A stretch of 64,000 nucleotides of DNA from VRUE01 sp035318745. Its GTDB lineage: Bacteria; Actinomycetota; Thermoleophilia; Solirubrobacterales; 70-9. The translations under genes and the position numbers were made by a program. A model generated the notes under the pieces. That model did no database searches and had not been told where the DNA came from. It saw only the letters and a program-made list of their open reading frames with translations. Shown here in pieces: positions 52,608-61,214 of the stretch. The stretch is taken from assembly GCA_035318745.1 (NCBI GenBank), contig DATHEA010000019.1:1-64000 (forward strand), written 5' to 3'. Numbering within the stretch: the first letter of the stretch is position 1; every line of letters begins with the position of its first letter.

Positions 52608-54853
52608 CCCCCGCCGCCGCGGACGCGGGAGTGGACGGCGGTCCATCTCTGACTCCTCCGCCGTCCACGGGAGCAGAGCAGCCGGCGGAGTATGAGGTAC
52701 TCGGCCTGACCAAGGCCGAGTACCTGCTGATCTGCGAGAAGCTCGGGCGCGAGCCCAACGGGGTCGAGCTGGCGATGTTCAGCCTGCTCTGGTCCGAGCA
52801 CTGCGCTTACAAGCACTCGCGCAAGCTGCTGCGGCGGCTGCCGACCGAGGGCGAGCGGGTGGTGATGGGGCCGGGCGAGAACGCCGGCGCCGTCGACATC
52901 GGCAAGGGCTACGCGATCGCCTTCAAGGTCGAGTCCCACAACCACCCGAGCGCGGTCGAGCCCTTCCAGGGGGCGGCGACCGGGGTCGGCGGCATCCTGC
53001 GCGACGTCTTCGCCCTCGGCGCGCGGCCGATCGCGATCCTCGACTCGCTGCGCTTCGGCGAGCTCGACTCGGTGCGCTCACGCCACCTGCTCGACGGCGC
53101 GGTACGGGGGATCGGCCATTACGGCAACTCGATCGGCGTGCCCAACGTCGGCGGCGAGATCTACTTCGAGGCCCCCTACGAGCACAACTGCCTGGTCAAC
53201 GCGATGTGTGTCGGGATCGCCCGTCAGGCGGAGATGGTGCGCGCGGCCGCCGCCGGGATCGGCAACGCGGTCGTCCTGATGGGCGCCTCGACCGGGCGCG
53301 ACGGGATCGGCGGCGCCTCGGTGCTCGCCTCGGCCGAGCTCGGCGATGGCGACGACGCCAAGCGGCCGACGGTGCAGATCGGCGACCCGTTCGAGGAGTC
53401 GAAGGTGCTCGAGTGCTGTCTGGAGCTCCTCGGAAAGGGGCTGCTGGTCTCGCTGCAGGACCTCGGCGCCGCAGGCCTCACCTCGTCGGCGAGCGAGATG
53501 GCCTCGGCGGGTGGGGTCGGGATCGACCTCGACGTCACGCGCGTGCCGCTGCGCGAGGCCGACATGGAGCCCTTCGAGATCATGGTCTCCGAGTCGCAGG
53601 AGCGGATGCTGGCGGTGGTCGATCCGGCGAAGGTCGGCGAGGTGATCGCGGTCTGCGAGAAATGGCAGACCGGCGCCGCGGAGATCGGCGCCATCACCGG
53701 CAGCGGCCTGGTGCGGGTGCTGCGCGGTGAGGAGGTCGTCGGCGAGATGCCGGTCGAGGCGCTGGTCGACGGCTGTCCGCTGTATGACCTCAGCCCGGCC
53801 GAGCCCGAGGGCTGGATCTACGGCAACCGGGCGACGTTGGACCCGGGCGCTTCGGGGGAGGAGACGCTGCTCGCCCTGCTCGCTTCCCCCAGCGTCGCCT
53901 CCAAGCGCTGGGCCTTCGAGCAGTACGACTCGATCGTCGGCTCGCGCACGGCGCGGCGGCCGGAGAGCGCCGACGCGGCGGTGCTGGCGATCCCCGAGGC
54001 CGACAGGGCGATCGCGGTCTCGATCGACGGCAACGGGCGGCGGGTCGCCTGCGATCCCTACGCCGGCACGGTGGAGGCGGTTCTCGAGTGCGCCCAAAAT
54101 CTCGCCTGCGCCGGCGCCGAGCCGCTCGGCCTGACCAACTGCCTCAACTTCGGCAACCCGGAGAAGCCGGTCCCCGCCTGGCAGCTTGATCGCGCGGTCA
54201 GCGCCCTCGCCGAAACCTGCGAAGCGCTCGGCGTGCCGGTGGTAGGCGGCAATGTCTCCCTCTACAACGAGGGGCCGGAAGGCCCGATCTACCCGACCCC
54301 GGTGGTCGGCATGGTCGGCGAGCTGCCCGACCCGGCTCTGGCCGCGCCGAGCGCCTTCGCCCACGAGGGCGACGCGATCGCCCTGCTCGGGCCGTTCGAA
54401 CCCTCGCCGGCGGGCTCGGAGCTGGCCAAGCAGCGCGGCGAGCTCGATGCCGGTCTCCCCCAGCCCGACGTCGCCGCCGTCGCCGCTGCCTGCACCGCAG
54501 TTCGAAAAGCCGTCCGTGCCGGCGTGCTCGCCTCTGCCCACGACGTCAGCGATGGCGGCCTCGCCTGCGCCCTCGCCGAGGCGGCGATCGGCGCCGGCAT
54601 CGGCTGCCAGGTCGACCTCCAGCACCTGCGCGAGCGCGGCTGCTCGCCCGAGGAGGCGTTGTTCGGCGAGGGCTCGGGGGGATTCGTCATCAGCGGCGAG
54701 CGCGAGAAGCTCGAGGCGCTCGCCGGCGACGGTGTCGCGGTCATCCCCCTTGGCAAAGTCGGAGGCGATGCCATCGACGTTGCCGCCGGTGACCGCAGCT
54801 TGACTGTCCCGCTCGCCGCCGCGGCTAGCGCCTGGCACTCGCTCACCGTTTAA
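52604..54853 (+). CDS. purL: FGAM synthase large subunit PurL
   Basis: 749 residues from a GTG (GTGA overlap). VLGLTKAEYLLICEKLGREP, LWSEHCAYKHSRKLLRRLP, GYAIAFKVESHNHPSAVEPF, GAATGVGGILRDVFALGARP and GHYGNSIGVPNVGGEIYFE are typical. The first 27 residues are a Pro/Ser/Thr-rich extension encoded over a palindrome. It makes FGAM from FGAR with PurS and PurQ. Confidence 0.96.
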   Translation: MTPAAADAGVDGGPSLTPPPSTGAEQPAEYEVLGLTKAEYLLICEKLGREPNGVELAMFSLLWSEHCAYKHSRKLLRRLPTEGERVVMGPGENAGAVDIGKGYAIAFKVESHNHPSAVEPFQGAATGVGGILRDVFALGARPIAILDSLRFGELDSVRSRHLLDGAVRGIGHYGNSIGVPNVGGEIYFEAPYEHNCLVNAMCVGIARQAEMVRAAAAGIGNAVVLMGASTGRDGIGGASVLASAELGDGDDAKRPTVQIGDPFEESKVLECCLELLGKGLLVSLQDLGAAGLTSSASEMASAGGVGIDLDVTRVPLREADMEPFEIMVSESQERMLAVVDPAKVGEVIAVCEKWQTGAAEIGAITGSGLVRVLRGEEVVGEMPVEALVDGCPLYDLSPAEPEGWIYGNRATLDPGASGEETLLALLASPSVASKRWAFEQYDSIVGSRTARRPESADAAVLAIPEADRAIAVSIDGNGRRVACDPYAGTVEAVLECAQNLACAGAEPLGLTNCLNFGNPEKPVPAWQLDRAVSALAETCEALGVPVVGGNVSLYNEGPEGPIYPTPVVGMVGELPDPALAAPSAFAHEGDAIALLGPFEPSPAGSELAKQRGELDAGLPQPDVAAVAAACTAVRKAVRAGVLASAHDVSDGGLACALAEAAIGAGIGCQVDLQHLRERGCSPEEALFGEGSGGFVISGEREKLEALAGDGVAVIPLGKVGGDAIDVAAGDRSLTVPLAAAASAWHSLTV
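52631..52668. repeat. Palindrome inside the purL N-terminal coding region
   Basis: GTGGACGGCGG (52631-52641) and CCGCCGTCCAC (52658-52668) are perfect 11-bp arms around 16 nt. They encode non-conserved residues (VDGGPSLTPPPST) before the PurL core begins. Confidence 0.6.
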
Positions 54854-54930
54854 GCGCTCGCGTATCCGGGCATTCCCTTTGTGCACCCTGTTGGCCCGCT
54901 GGCTGCGGGGTGGACGATGGAGGAACGAGA

Positions 54931-56208
54931 TTGACAGTGCGCGCGGTGACCGCGGCTCTCCTAGCCATCGGGGCGGTGGTGGTCGCCACCGGCGCTCTCA
55001 GCGGGTGCGGTAGTTCGGCGAACGCCGGCCCGCCGACGCTGAGCTGGTTCGTCGCGATCCAGCCCGGCGGCACGATCGAAACCGTCGCCGAACGCTGCTC
55101 GAAGGAATCGGGCGGGCGCTACAAGGTCGAACCGGAGTTTCTCCCTACTGACGCGAGCCAGCAGCGCGAACAGTTGGTCCGGCGACTCGGTGCCGAGGAT
55201 CCGTCGATCGACATCGTCGGCATGGACGTGATCTGGACCGGCGAGTTCGCCAACGCCGGCTGGGTCGAAGAGTGGAAGGGGCCGTTGAAGAAACAGGTGA
55301 CCGAAAAGGTCTTCCCCAACGTGATCGAGACGGCCTCCTTCGAAAGCAGGCTCTACGCGGCGCCCTTCAACACCAACACCCAGCTGCTCTGGTACCGCAA
55401 AGACCTGGTGCCGAAGCCGCCGCGCACCTGGGACGAGATGATCGAACAGGCGGAAAAGCTCGGGCGCAACAACTCGGGCACGATCCAGGTGCAGGCTAAT
55501 CGCTACGAGGGCTTCATGGTCTGGGCCAACGCCCTGATCGAAAGCGCCGGCACGCCGATCCTCTCGGGACCGGAAACGGTCGACCTGAAGCAGGGCCCGA
55601 CCGAAAAAGCGCTCGAGGTTATGGGGCGGCTGGCGAACTCCTCCGCCGCCCCGCCAAGCCTCTCCACCTCCGACGAGGACAGCTCCCGGCTGGCCTTCGA
55701 GGCGGGGGAATCGGCCTTCATGACCAACTACACGTTCGCCTACGCGAGCGCCCAGAGCGAAGCGCCGGAAATCGGCAAGGAGATGGGCTACGCGCGCTTT
55801 CCGCGCATCGATGCGAAGCGGCCGAGCAAACCCCCGCTGGGCGGCTTCAACCTCGCCGTCAGCTCCTTCTCGGAACACAAGGACGTCGCCTTCGACGCCG
55901 CTGCCTGCCTCGCCGGGCGAGAGAGCCAGCTGACCGCGGTCGAACTCGACGGACTGCCCCCCTCCCGCTCCGACCTCTACAAGAACAAAGTCGTGACCGA
56001 GGCCTACCCCGGCTTCGCCGGCCTGGTCAAGGAATCGATCGAAGCGTCCGGGCCGCGACCGACCACGCCCGCCTACCAGGACGTCTCGCTCGCGCTGCAG
56101 CGCACGCTCCACCCCCCGGACAAGATCGACCCCGAAGACACGAGCTCCATCTACGGGGAACTGAAGTCGAACCTCGAAGCCGCGGTCAAGCATGAAGGGC
56201 TGTTCTGA
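54931..56208 (+). CDS. Sugar ABC transporter solute-binding lipoprotein
   Basis: 425 residues from a TTG at 54931 with GGAGG 7-9 nt upstream. The lipoprotein signal peptide ends in LSGC. LSWFVAIQPGGTIETVAERC, DPSIDIVGMDVIWTGEFANA, YAAPFNTNTQLLWYRKDLVP and PLGGFNLAVSSFSEHKDVAF match family-1 sugar-binding proteins, near the trehalose-binding LpqY group. It feeds the two permeases downstream. Acylation would need Lgt (20008). Confidence 0.92.
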   Translation: MTVRAVTAALLAIGAVVVATGALSGCGSSANAGPPTLSWFVAIQPGGTIETVAERCSKESGGRYKVEPEFLPTDASQQREQLVRRLGAEDPSIDIVGMDVIWTGEFANAGWVEEWKGPLKKQVTEKVFPNVIETASFESRLYAAPFNTNTQLLWYRKDLVPKPPRTWDEMIEQAEKLGRNNSGTIQVQANRYEGFMVWANALIESAGTPILSGPETVDLKQGPTEKALEVMGRLANSSAAPPSLSTSDEDSSRLAFEAGESAFMTNYTFAYASAQSEAPEIGKEMGYARFPRIDAKRPSKPPLGGFNLAVSSFSEHKDVAFDAAACLAGRESQLTAVELDGLPPSRSDLYKNKVVTEAYPGFAGLVKESIEASGPRPTTPAYQDVSLALQRTLHPPDKIDPEDTSSIYGELKSNLEAAVKHEGLF

Positions 56209-57122
56209 TGGAGGCGAGCGCGCAACCACACCCGGCAGCCAGCCAGCGGACCCGCTCCGAGCACCGGCTCGCCTGGCTTCTTTGCGCCCCGGCGGTGATC
56301 GCGATGCTGGCGGTGACCGCCTACCCGATCGGCTACGCAGTCGTCCTCTCGCTGCAGCAGATCGACCTTCGCTTCCCCGAAATCAGCGGCTTCGTCGGGC
56401 TCGACAACTACGGCGCCATCCTCAGCTCCGAACTCTGGTGGACCGACCTCTTCAACACCGCCTTCGTGATGGTCATCTCGGTCGCGATCGAGCTGGTCCT
56501 GGGGATGGCGATCGCACTGGTCATGTACCGGGCGATCTTCGGCCGCGGCGTCGTCCGCACCTCGGTGCTGATCCCCTACGGAATCATCACCGTGGTCGCC
56601 GCCTTCGCCTGGCAGTTCGCCTTCGCGCCCGACACCGGCTTCGTCAATCACCTGCCGCTGATCGCCGACGACATGGACTGGTTCGGCGGGCGCTTCAGCT
56701 CCTTCGCCGTGATCATCATGGCCGAGGTCTGGAAGACCACGCCGTTCATGGCGCTGCTGCTGCTCGCCGGGCTGGTCACGATCGACAGCCAGCTCTACGA
56801 GGCGGCCAAGGTCGACGGGGCAACGGCATGGCAGCGCTTCACCCGCATCACCCTGCCGTTGATGAAGCCGGCGATCCTCGTCGCGCTGCTCTTCCGCACC
56901 CTCGACGCCTTCCGCGTCTTCGACACGATCTTCATCATGACCCGCGGTGCGCAGGACACCGAATCGGTCTCGATCCTCGGCTTCAACCAGCTGATCTCGC
57001 GCCTCAACCTCGGCCTCGGCTCGGCGGTCTCGGTGCTGATCTTCATCTGCGTCTTCCTGATCGCGTTCGTCTTCGTGCGCGGGCTGGGCACCCGCCTCGA
57101 GGAAGGGCGACCGGGGGGTTAG
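56208..57122 (+). CDS. Sugar ABC permease, MalF/SugA type
   Basis: 304 residues, ATG overlapping the binding-protein stop. Six hydrophobic helices are visible. The EAA loop is YEAAKVDGATAWQRFTRITL. The Gln/Pro-rich N-terminus is cytoplasmic. It pairs with the next permease to form the channel. Confidence 0.92.
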   Translation: MEASAQPHPAASQRTRSEHRLAWLLCAPAVIAMLAVTAYPIGYAVVLSLQQIDLRFPEISGFVGLDNYGAILSSELWWTDLFNTAFVMVISVAIELVLGMAIALVMYRAIFGRGVVRTSVLIPYGIITVVAAFAWQFAFAPDTGFVNHLPLIADDMDWFGGRFSSFAVIIMAEVWKTTPFMALLLLAGLVTIDSQLYEAAKVDGATAWQRFTRITLPLMKPAILVALLFRTLDAFRVFDTIFIMTRGAQDTESVSILGFNQLISRLNLGLGSAVSVLIFICVFLIAFVFVRGLGTRLEEGRPGG

Positions 57123-57124
57123 CG

Positions 57125-57967
57125 ATGGGACGAGGAAGCCGCGAGTACGCCCTCTGGAGCATCGCCATCCTGGCGGTGCTGGTCGTTGCGCTGATCCCAG
57201 TCGTCTGGCTGATCTCGCTCTCGTTGAAGCCGCCCGAAGCGGTCGCCGACCAGCGCTTCCTGCCCGCCAATATCTCCTTCGACAACTACAAGAGCCTGTT
57301 CGAAGGGGGTATCGACAACAGCCCCTTCATCAAGCCGCTGATCAACTCGATCCTGATCGCGCTGAGCACGACGGTGATCGCGATCACCTTCGCCTCCTTC
57401 GCCGCCTACGCGATCGCCCGGCTCGAATTCCCCGGCAAGCGCCTGATCCTCGCCGGGGCGCTGGCGATCGCGATGTTCCCGCCGATCTCGACGGTGGGGC
57501 CGCTGTTCGACATGTGGCGGGCGATCGGCCTCTATGACACCTATCCCGGCCTGATCATCCCCTACCTGACCTTCTCGCTTCCGCTGGCGATCTACGTCCT
57601 CGTCGCCTTCTTCCGCGAGATCCCCTGGGAGCTGGAGCAGGCCGCCCAGGTCGACGGCGCGACCCCGTTCCAGGCCTTCACCAAGGTGATCGTGCCGCTG
57701 GCCGCGCCGGGCATGTTCACGGCGGCGATCCTCGTCTTCATCTTCGCCTGGAACGACTTCCTCTTCGCGATCTCGCTGACCTCCTCGGATGCGTCGCGCA
57801 CGGTCCCGGCCGCGCTGGCGTTCTTCACCGGCGAGTCGTCGTTCACCCAGCCGACCGGCAGCATCGCCGCGGCAGCGGTCGTCGTGACCGTGCCGATCAT
57901 CGTCTTCGTCCTGTTATTCCAGCGCCGAATCGTCTCCGGCCTCACCGCCGGGGCCGTGAAGGGATAA
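57125..57967 (+). CDS. Sugar ABC permease, MalG/SugB type
   Basis: 280 residues. LWSIAILAVLVVALIPVVWL is TM1, followed by SLSLKPPEAV and further helices. The EAA loop is LEQAAQVDGATPFQAFTKVI. It follows the first permease by 2 nt. Longer readings of this frame cover the first permease antiphase and are not coding. Confidence 0.92.
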   Translation: MGRGSREYALWSIAILAVLVVALIPVVWLISLSLKPPEAVADQRFLPANISFDNYKSLFEGGIDNSPFIKPLINSILIALSTTVIAITFASFAAYAIARLEFPGKRLILAGALAIAMFPPISTVGPLFDMWRAIGLYDTYPGLIIPYLTFSLPLAIYVLVAFFREIPWELEQAAQVDGATPFQAFTKVIVPLAAPGMFTAAILVFIFAWNDFLFAISLTSSDASRTVPAALAFFTGESSFTQPTGSIAAAAVVVTVPIIVFVLLFQRRIVSGLTAGAVKG

Positions 57968-57977
57968 GGAGCCAGCG

Positions 57978-59180
57978 ATGTCAGAGATAACCCTCGAAGG
58001 AGTGACCAAGGTCTTCGCCGACGGCCAGGAAGCCGTCAAGGAGATGGACCTCGAGATCGGCGACGGCGAGTTCATGATCCTCGTCGGCCCGTCCGGCTGC
58101 GGCAAGTCGACCGCGCTGCGGATGATCGCCGGGCTGGAGGACATCACCAGGGGCGAGTTGAAGATCGGCGGCGAGCAGATGAACGACCGTGCGCCAAAGG
58201 ACCGCGATATCGCGATGGTCTTCCAGAACTACGCGCTCTACCCGCACATGACCGTGCGCGAGAACATGGGCTTCGCGCTGAAGCTGGCCGGCGTCGAGAA
58301 GGAGGAGATCGGCCGCAAGGTGGAGGAGGCGGCGAAGACGCTCGACCTGATCCCGCACCTCGACCGGCGCCCGGCCAACCTCTCCGGCGGGCAGCGCCAG
58401 CGGGTGGCGATGGGCCGCGCGATCGTGCGCGACCCGAAGGCCTTCCTGATGGACGAGCCGCTCTCCAACCTCGACGCCAAGCTGCGGGTGCAGATGCGGA
58501 CCGAGGTGGCGCGGCTGCAGTCGAAGCTGGAGACGACCACGGTCTACGTCACCCACGACCAGACCGAGGCGATGACGCTCGGCGACCGGGTCGCGGTGAT
58601 GCGGGCCGGCGTCCTGCAGCAGGTCGGCACCCCGGCCGAGCTGTACGAGGACCCGCTCAACCTCTTCGTCGCCGGCTTCATCGGCTCGCCGGCGATGAAC
58701 TTCATGCCGGCGGAGATCTCAGGCGGCAAGGTAAAGCTGCCGATCGGCGATGCCGAGCTGGGCGGGGACGTCAAGCAGGCCGATGGCCCGGTGGTCGCCG
58801 GGCTGCGCCCGGAGAGCTTCGAGGACGCCGAGCTGATCGGCGACCTGGCGAGCGAGCGGGGGGTCGTCTTCGAGGCGGAGATCGATCTGGTCGAGTCGCT
58901 CGGCTCAGACCTCTACGCCTACTTCCACGTCGAGTCGCCCGGAGTCGAGTCCGACCAGCTCGCCGACGTGATCGCCGACCGGCTCGAGGAGACGGGCACG
59001 CCCGAAGCGCGCGAGGGTCAGGAGCAGATCGTCGCCAGGCTCGACCCGGCGAGCAAGATCAAGCGTCGCGAGCAGGCGAAGCTATGGGCGGATACGTCGA
59101 AGCTGCATCTCTTCGATCCGCAGAGTGGCGAGAGCCTGGCCCGGGGGACGCGACAGGAGCCGGAGCCGGCCGCAGGGTGA
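57978..59180 (+). CDS. Sugar ABC ATPase (UgpC/MsmK/SugC type)
   Basis: 400 residues, RBS AAGGAG. Walker A GPSGCGKSTALRMIAG, Q-loop VFQNYALYPHMTVRENM, signature LSGGQRQRVAMGRAI, Walker B AFLMDEPLSNLDAKLR and switch His VTHDQTEAMTLGD are intact. The C-terminal MOI-type regulatory domain follows. The final 122 nt overlap the convergent MFS gene. Confidence 0.94.
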   Translation: MSEITLEGVTKVFADGQEAVKEMDLEIGDGEFMILVGPSGCGKSTALRMIAGLEDITRGELKIGGEQMNDRAPKDRDIAMVFQNYALYPHMTVRENMGFALKLAGVEKEEIGRKVEEAAKTLDLIPHLDRRPANLSGGQRQRVAMGRAIVRDPKAFLMDEPLSNLDAKLRVQMRTEVARLQSKLETTTVYVTHDQTEAMTLGDRVAVMRAGVLQQVGTPAELYEDPLNLFVAGFIGSPAMNFMPAEISGGKVKLPIGDAELGGDVKQADGPVVAGLRPESFEDAELIGDLASERGVVFEAEIDLVESLGSDLYAYFHVESPGVESDQLADVIADRLEETGTPEAREGQEQIVARLDPASKIKRREQAKLWADTSKLHLFDPQSGESLARGTRQEPEPAAG

Positions 59181-60516
59181 GGGTCGCCGCGCCGGCCACG
59201 AGCGAGGCGATCGCGGCGAAGAGGAAGGCGCCGTCGGAGACGGAGAGGGCTTCGGCGAGCGATGCCGGTTCGCCGACGATCGCGACCAGGATCGCGGTCC
59301 CGAGCACCGCGCCGACCTGACGGAAGGCGGCGTTGACGGCGCTGGCGGTGGCGAAGCGGTCGATCGGGACGTCGCGGACGGCGGCCGAGCCCAGCGTCGG
59401 GAAGGCGAGGCCGATGCCGATGCCGGTCAGCAGCGAGCCCGGCAGCCAGAGCCCGAGCCAGTCGGGCTCCGCGCCGGCGGAGCGCAGGACCATCACCCCC
59501 GCGGCAAAGACGATCGTGCCGGGGACGATCACGGCCCGGTGGCCGAAGCGGTCGGCGAGCCTGCCGGCCGGGCCGGCGAAAATGGTGCTTGCGGTCGGGC
59601 CCGGCAGAGTCGCCGCGCCGGCCTGGAGGATCGTGTAGCCCCAGACGCCGGTGAGGAAGAGGACGTTGCCGAGGATCAGCGAGAAGAAGGCGGCGGCGAA
59701 GAGCAGCGTGCCGAGGTTGCCGATGCGGAAGGAGCGGTGGGCGAACAGCGCCGGCTCGACGATCGGCCGTGGGTGGCTGCGGCTGCGCATGACGACGCCG
59801 GCGAGGAAGGCCGCGGCGGTGGCGAAGGTGGCCAGGGTCGCGGTCGAGGTCCAGCCCCAGTCGTTGCCCTCGACGATTCCGAGGGTGATCGCCGCCAGTC
59901 CGAGGGCGAGCATCGCGGCACCCGACAGGTCGGGCAGGCGGCTGTCGACAAGCTTCGGCTTCGGCAGCCGGCTCCGACCGGCCAGCAGGATCGCCACCCC
60001 CAGGGGCAGGTTGACGAGGAAGACCAGGCGCCAGCTCGAGGCCTCGACCAGTGCCCCGCCCAGGGTCGGCCCGGTCGCCGCGGCGGCGGCCGCAGCCGCG
60101 CCCCAGAGGCCGACACCCGCCGCCCGCCGCTCGACCGGGAAGCTGTCAAGGACGATCGCCAGCGAGGAGGGGGCGATCATCGCCGCGCCGACCCCCTGCA
60201 GGACGCGGAAGGAGATCAGCAGCGGGAGGCTCGGCGCAGCCGCGCAGAGCAGGCTGGCGAGGGTGAAGCTCGCCACACCGAGCATGAAGATCCGCTTGTG
60301 GCCAAAGCGGTCGGCGAGGCCGCCCGCCGGGACCAGCAGCGCCGCGATCACGACGAAGTAGCCGTCGAGCACCCAGGAGAGGGCGTCACGCCCCGACCCG
60401 GCAAAGGAGGCCGAGATGTCGGGGAAGGCGATGTTGACGATCGTCGTGTCGAGAAAGGCGACGAAGGCGCCGGCACAGGCAATCGCGACACCTGCTCTAT
60501 GACCGTGGTCATACAT
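59059..60516 (-). CDS. MFS drug transporter, DHA2 (14-TMS) type
   Basis: 485 residues. AFLDTTIVNIAFPDISASFA and VLDGYFVVIAALLVPAGGLA are typical of DHA2 exporters, GGLADRFGHKRIFMLGVASF is motif A, and GPTLGGALVEASSWRLVFLV is motif C. About 14 hydrophobic segments. The hydrophilic tail is unusual and is encoded opposite the ABC ATPase 3' end. It is divergent from a TetR gene, whose operator overlaps this start codon. Confidence 0.92.
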   Translation of the reverse strand: MYDHGHRAGVAIACAGAFVAFLDTTIVNIAFPDISASFAGSGRDALSWVLDGYFVVIAALLVPAGGLADRFGHKRIFMLGVASFTLASLLCAAAPSLPLLISFRVLQGVGAAMIAPSSLAIVLDSFPVERRAAGVGLWGAAAAAAAATGPTLGGALVEASSWRLVFLVNLPLGVAILLAGRSRLPKPKLVDSRLPDLSGAAMLALGLAAITLGIVEGNDWGWTSTATLATFATAAAFLAGVVMRSRSHPRPIVEPALFAHRSFRIGNLGTLLFAAAFFSLILGNVLFLTGVWGYTILQAGAATLPGPTASTIFAGPAGRLADRFGHRAVIVPGTIVFAAGVMVLRSAGAEPDWLGLWLPGSLLTGIGIGLAFPTLGSAAVRDVPIDRFATASAVNAAFRQVGAVLGTAILVAIVGEPASLAEALSVSDGAFLFAAIASLVAGAATLTLRPAPAPVASPGPGSRHSADRRDAASTYPPIASPARDA

Positions 60517-60550
60517 CGGTGGCGGGGACTATACTATGACCGTGGGCATA
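60498..60550. promoter_or_regulatory. Two TetR-type operators and divergent -10 elements
   Basis: TATGACCGTGGTCATA (60498-60513, 14-nt dyad with GT centre) and TATGACCGTGGGCATA (60535-60550) are 37 nt apart. The first covers codons 2-6 of the MFS gene, the second the start of the TetR gene. Between them ACTATACTATG holds overlapping -10 candidates for both strands (TATACT 60530-60535 rightward; TATAGT 60533-60528 leftward). Autoregulation and repression of the exporter by the TetR protein is the natural reading. Confidence 0.75.
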
Positions 60551-61165
60551 ACGCGAATTGCAGACGCGAGAGCAATCGAACCGAAGCGCCGCGACGGCCG
60601 CGAGCGCCTGCTCGAGGGGGCGCGGCGGTTGCTGGCGGAGAAGGGCTACGCGGCGATGGAGCTGCGCGACGTGGCCGAGCGCGGCGAGGCGCCTCGGGGC
60701 TCGATCTACCACCACTTTCCCGGCGGCAAGCGCCAGCTGGCAATCGAGGCGGCTGAACTGGAGGGAGCCGAGATCCGCGCCGGGATCGAGCGCTCGCTGC
60801 GCGAGCGCGGCCTCGGCGAGACGCTGACGATGTTCGGCGAGATCTTCCGCCGCCGGGTCAAGGACCACCCCGAGCGGCTCGGCTGCCCGGTTGCCGCAGC
60901 GGCGCTGGCCCGTCCCGAGGACCCGGCGCTTGCCGCTGCCGCCACGGCCGCGTTCCAGAGCTGGGAAGCGCCGATCGCCGCCGCCCTGCGCGACGAAGGC
61001 GTGGCCGCCAAAGACGCTGAGCACTTCGCCGGCCTCGTCGTCTCCACGATCGAGGGCGCCCTGATCCGCGCCCGGGCGGCAGGCGACGAGGCACCGCTCG
61101 AATCGGCGGTTGCCGGCCTGCACCAGGCTTTGGGGTCGTTGCTCGCTGCTACCCTGCCGGGGTAG
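60536..61165 (+). CDS. TetR-family regulator of the MFS exporter
   Basis: 209 residues from ATG 60536; the -10 at 60530-60535 would place the transcript start near 60542, so the GTG at 60542 may be the real, leaderless start. The HTH is LLEGARRLLAEKGYAAMELR then GEAPRGSIYHHFPGGKRQLA. The C-terminal part (GCPVAAAALARPEDPALAAA, VSTIEGALIRARA) is like the LmrA/YxaF group. It is intact, unlike the TetR remnant at 6251. Confidence 0.9.
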   Translation: MTVGITRIADARAIEPKRRDGRERLLEGARRLLAEKGYAAMELRDVAERGEAPRGSIYHHFPGGKRQLAIEAAELEGAEIRAGIERSLRERGLGETLTMFGEIFRRRVKDHPERLGCPVAAAALARPEDPALAAAATAAFQSWEAPIAAALRDEGVAAKDAEHFAGLVVSTIEGALIRARAAGDEAPLESAVAGLHQALGSLLAATLPG

Positions 61166-61214
61166 GCAGTCTGCCTGCGCGTCAGGTTCTTCCAACCGCG
61201 AGGAAAGCACGCGC

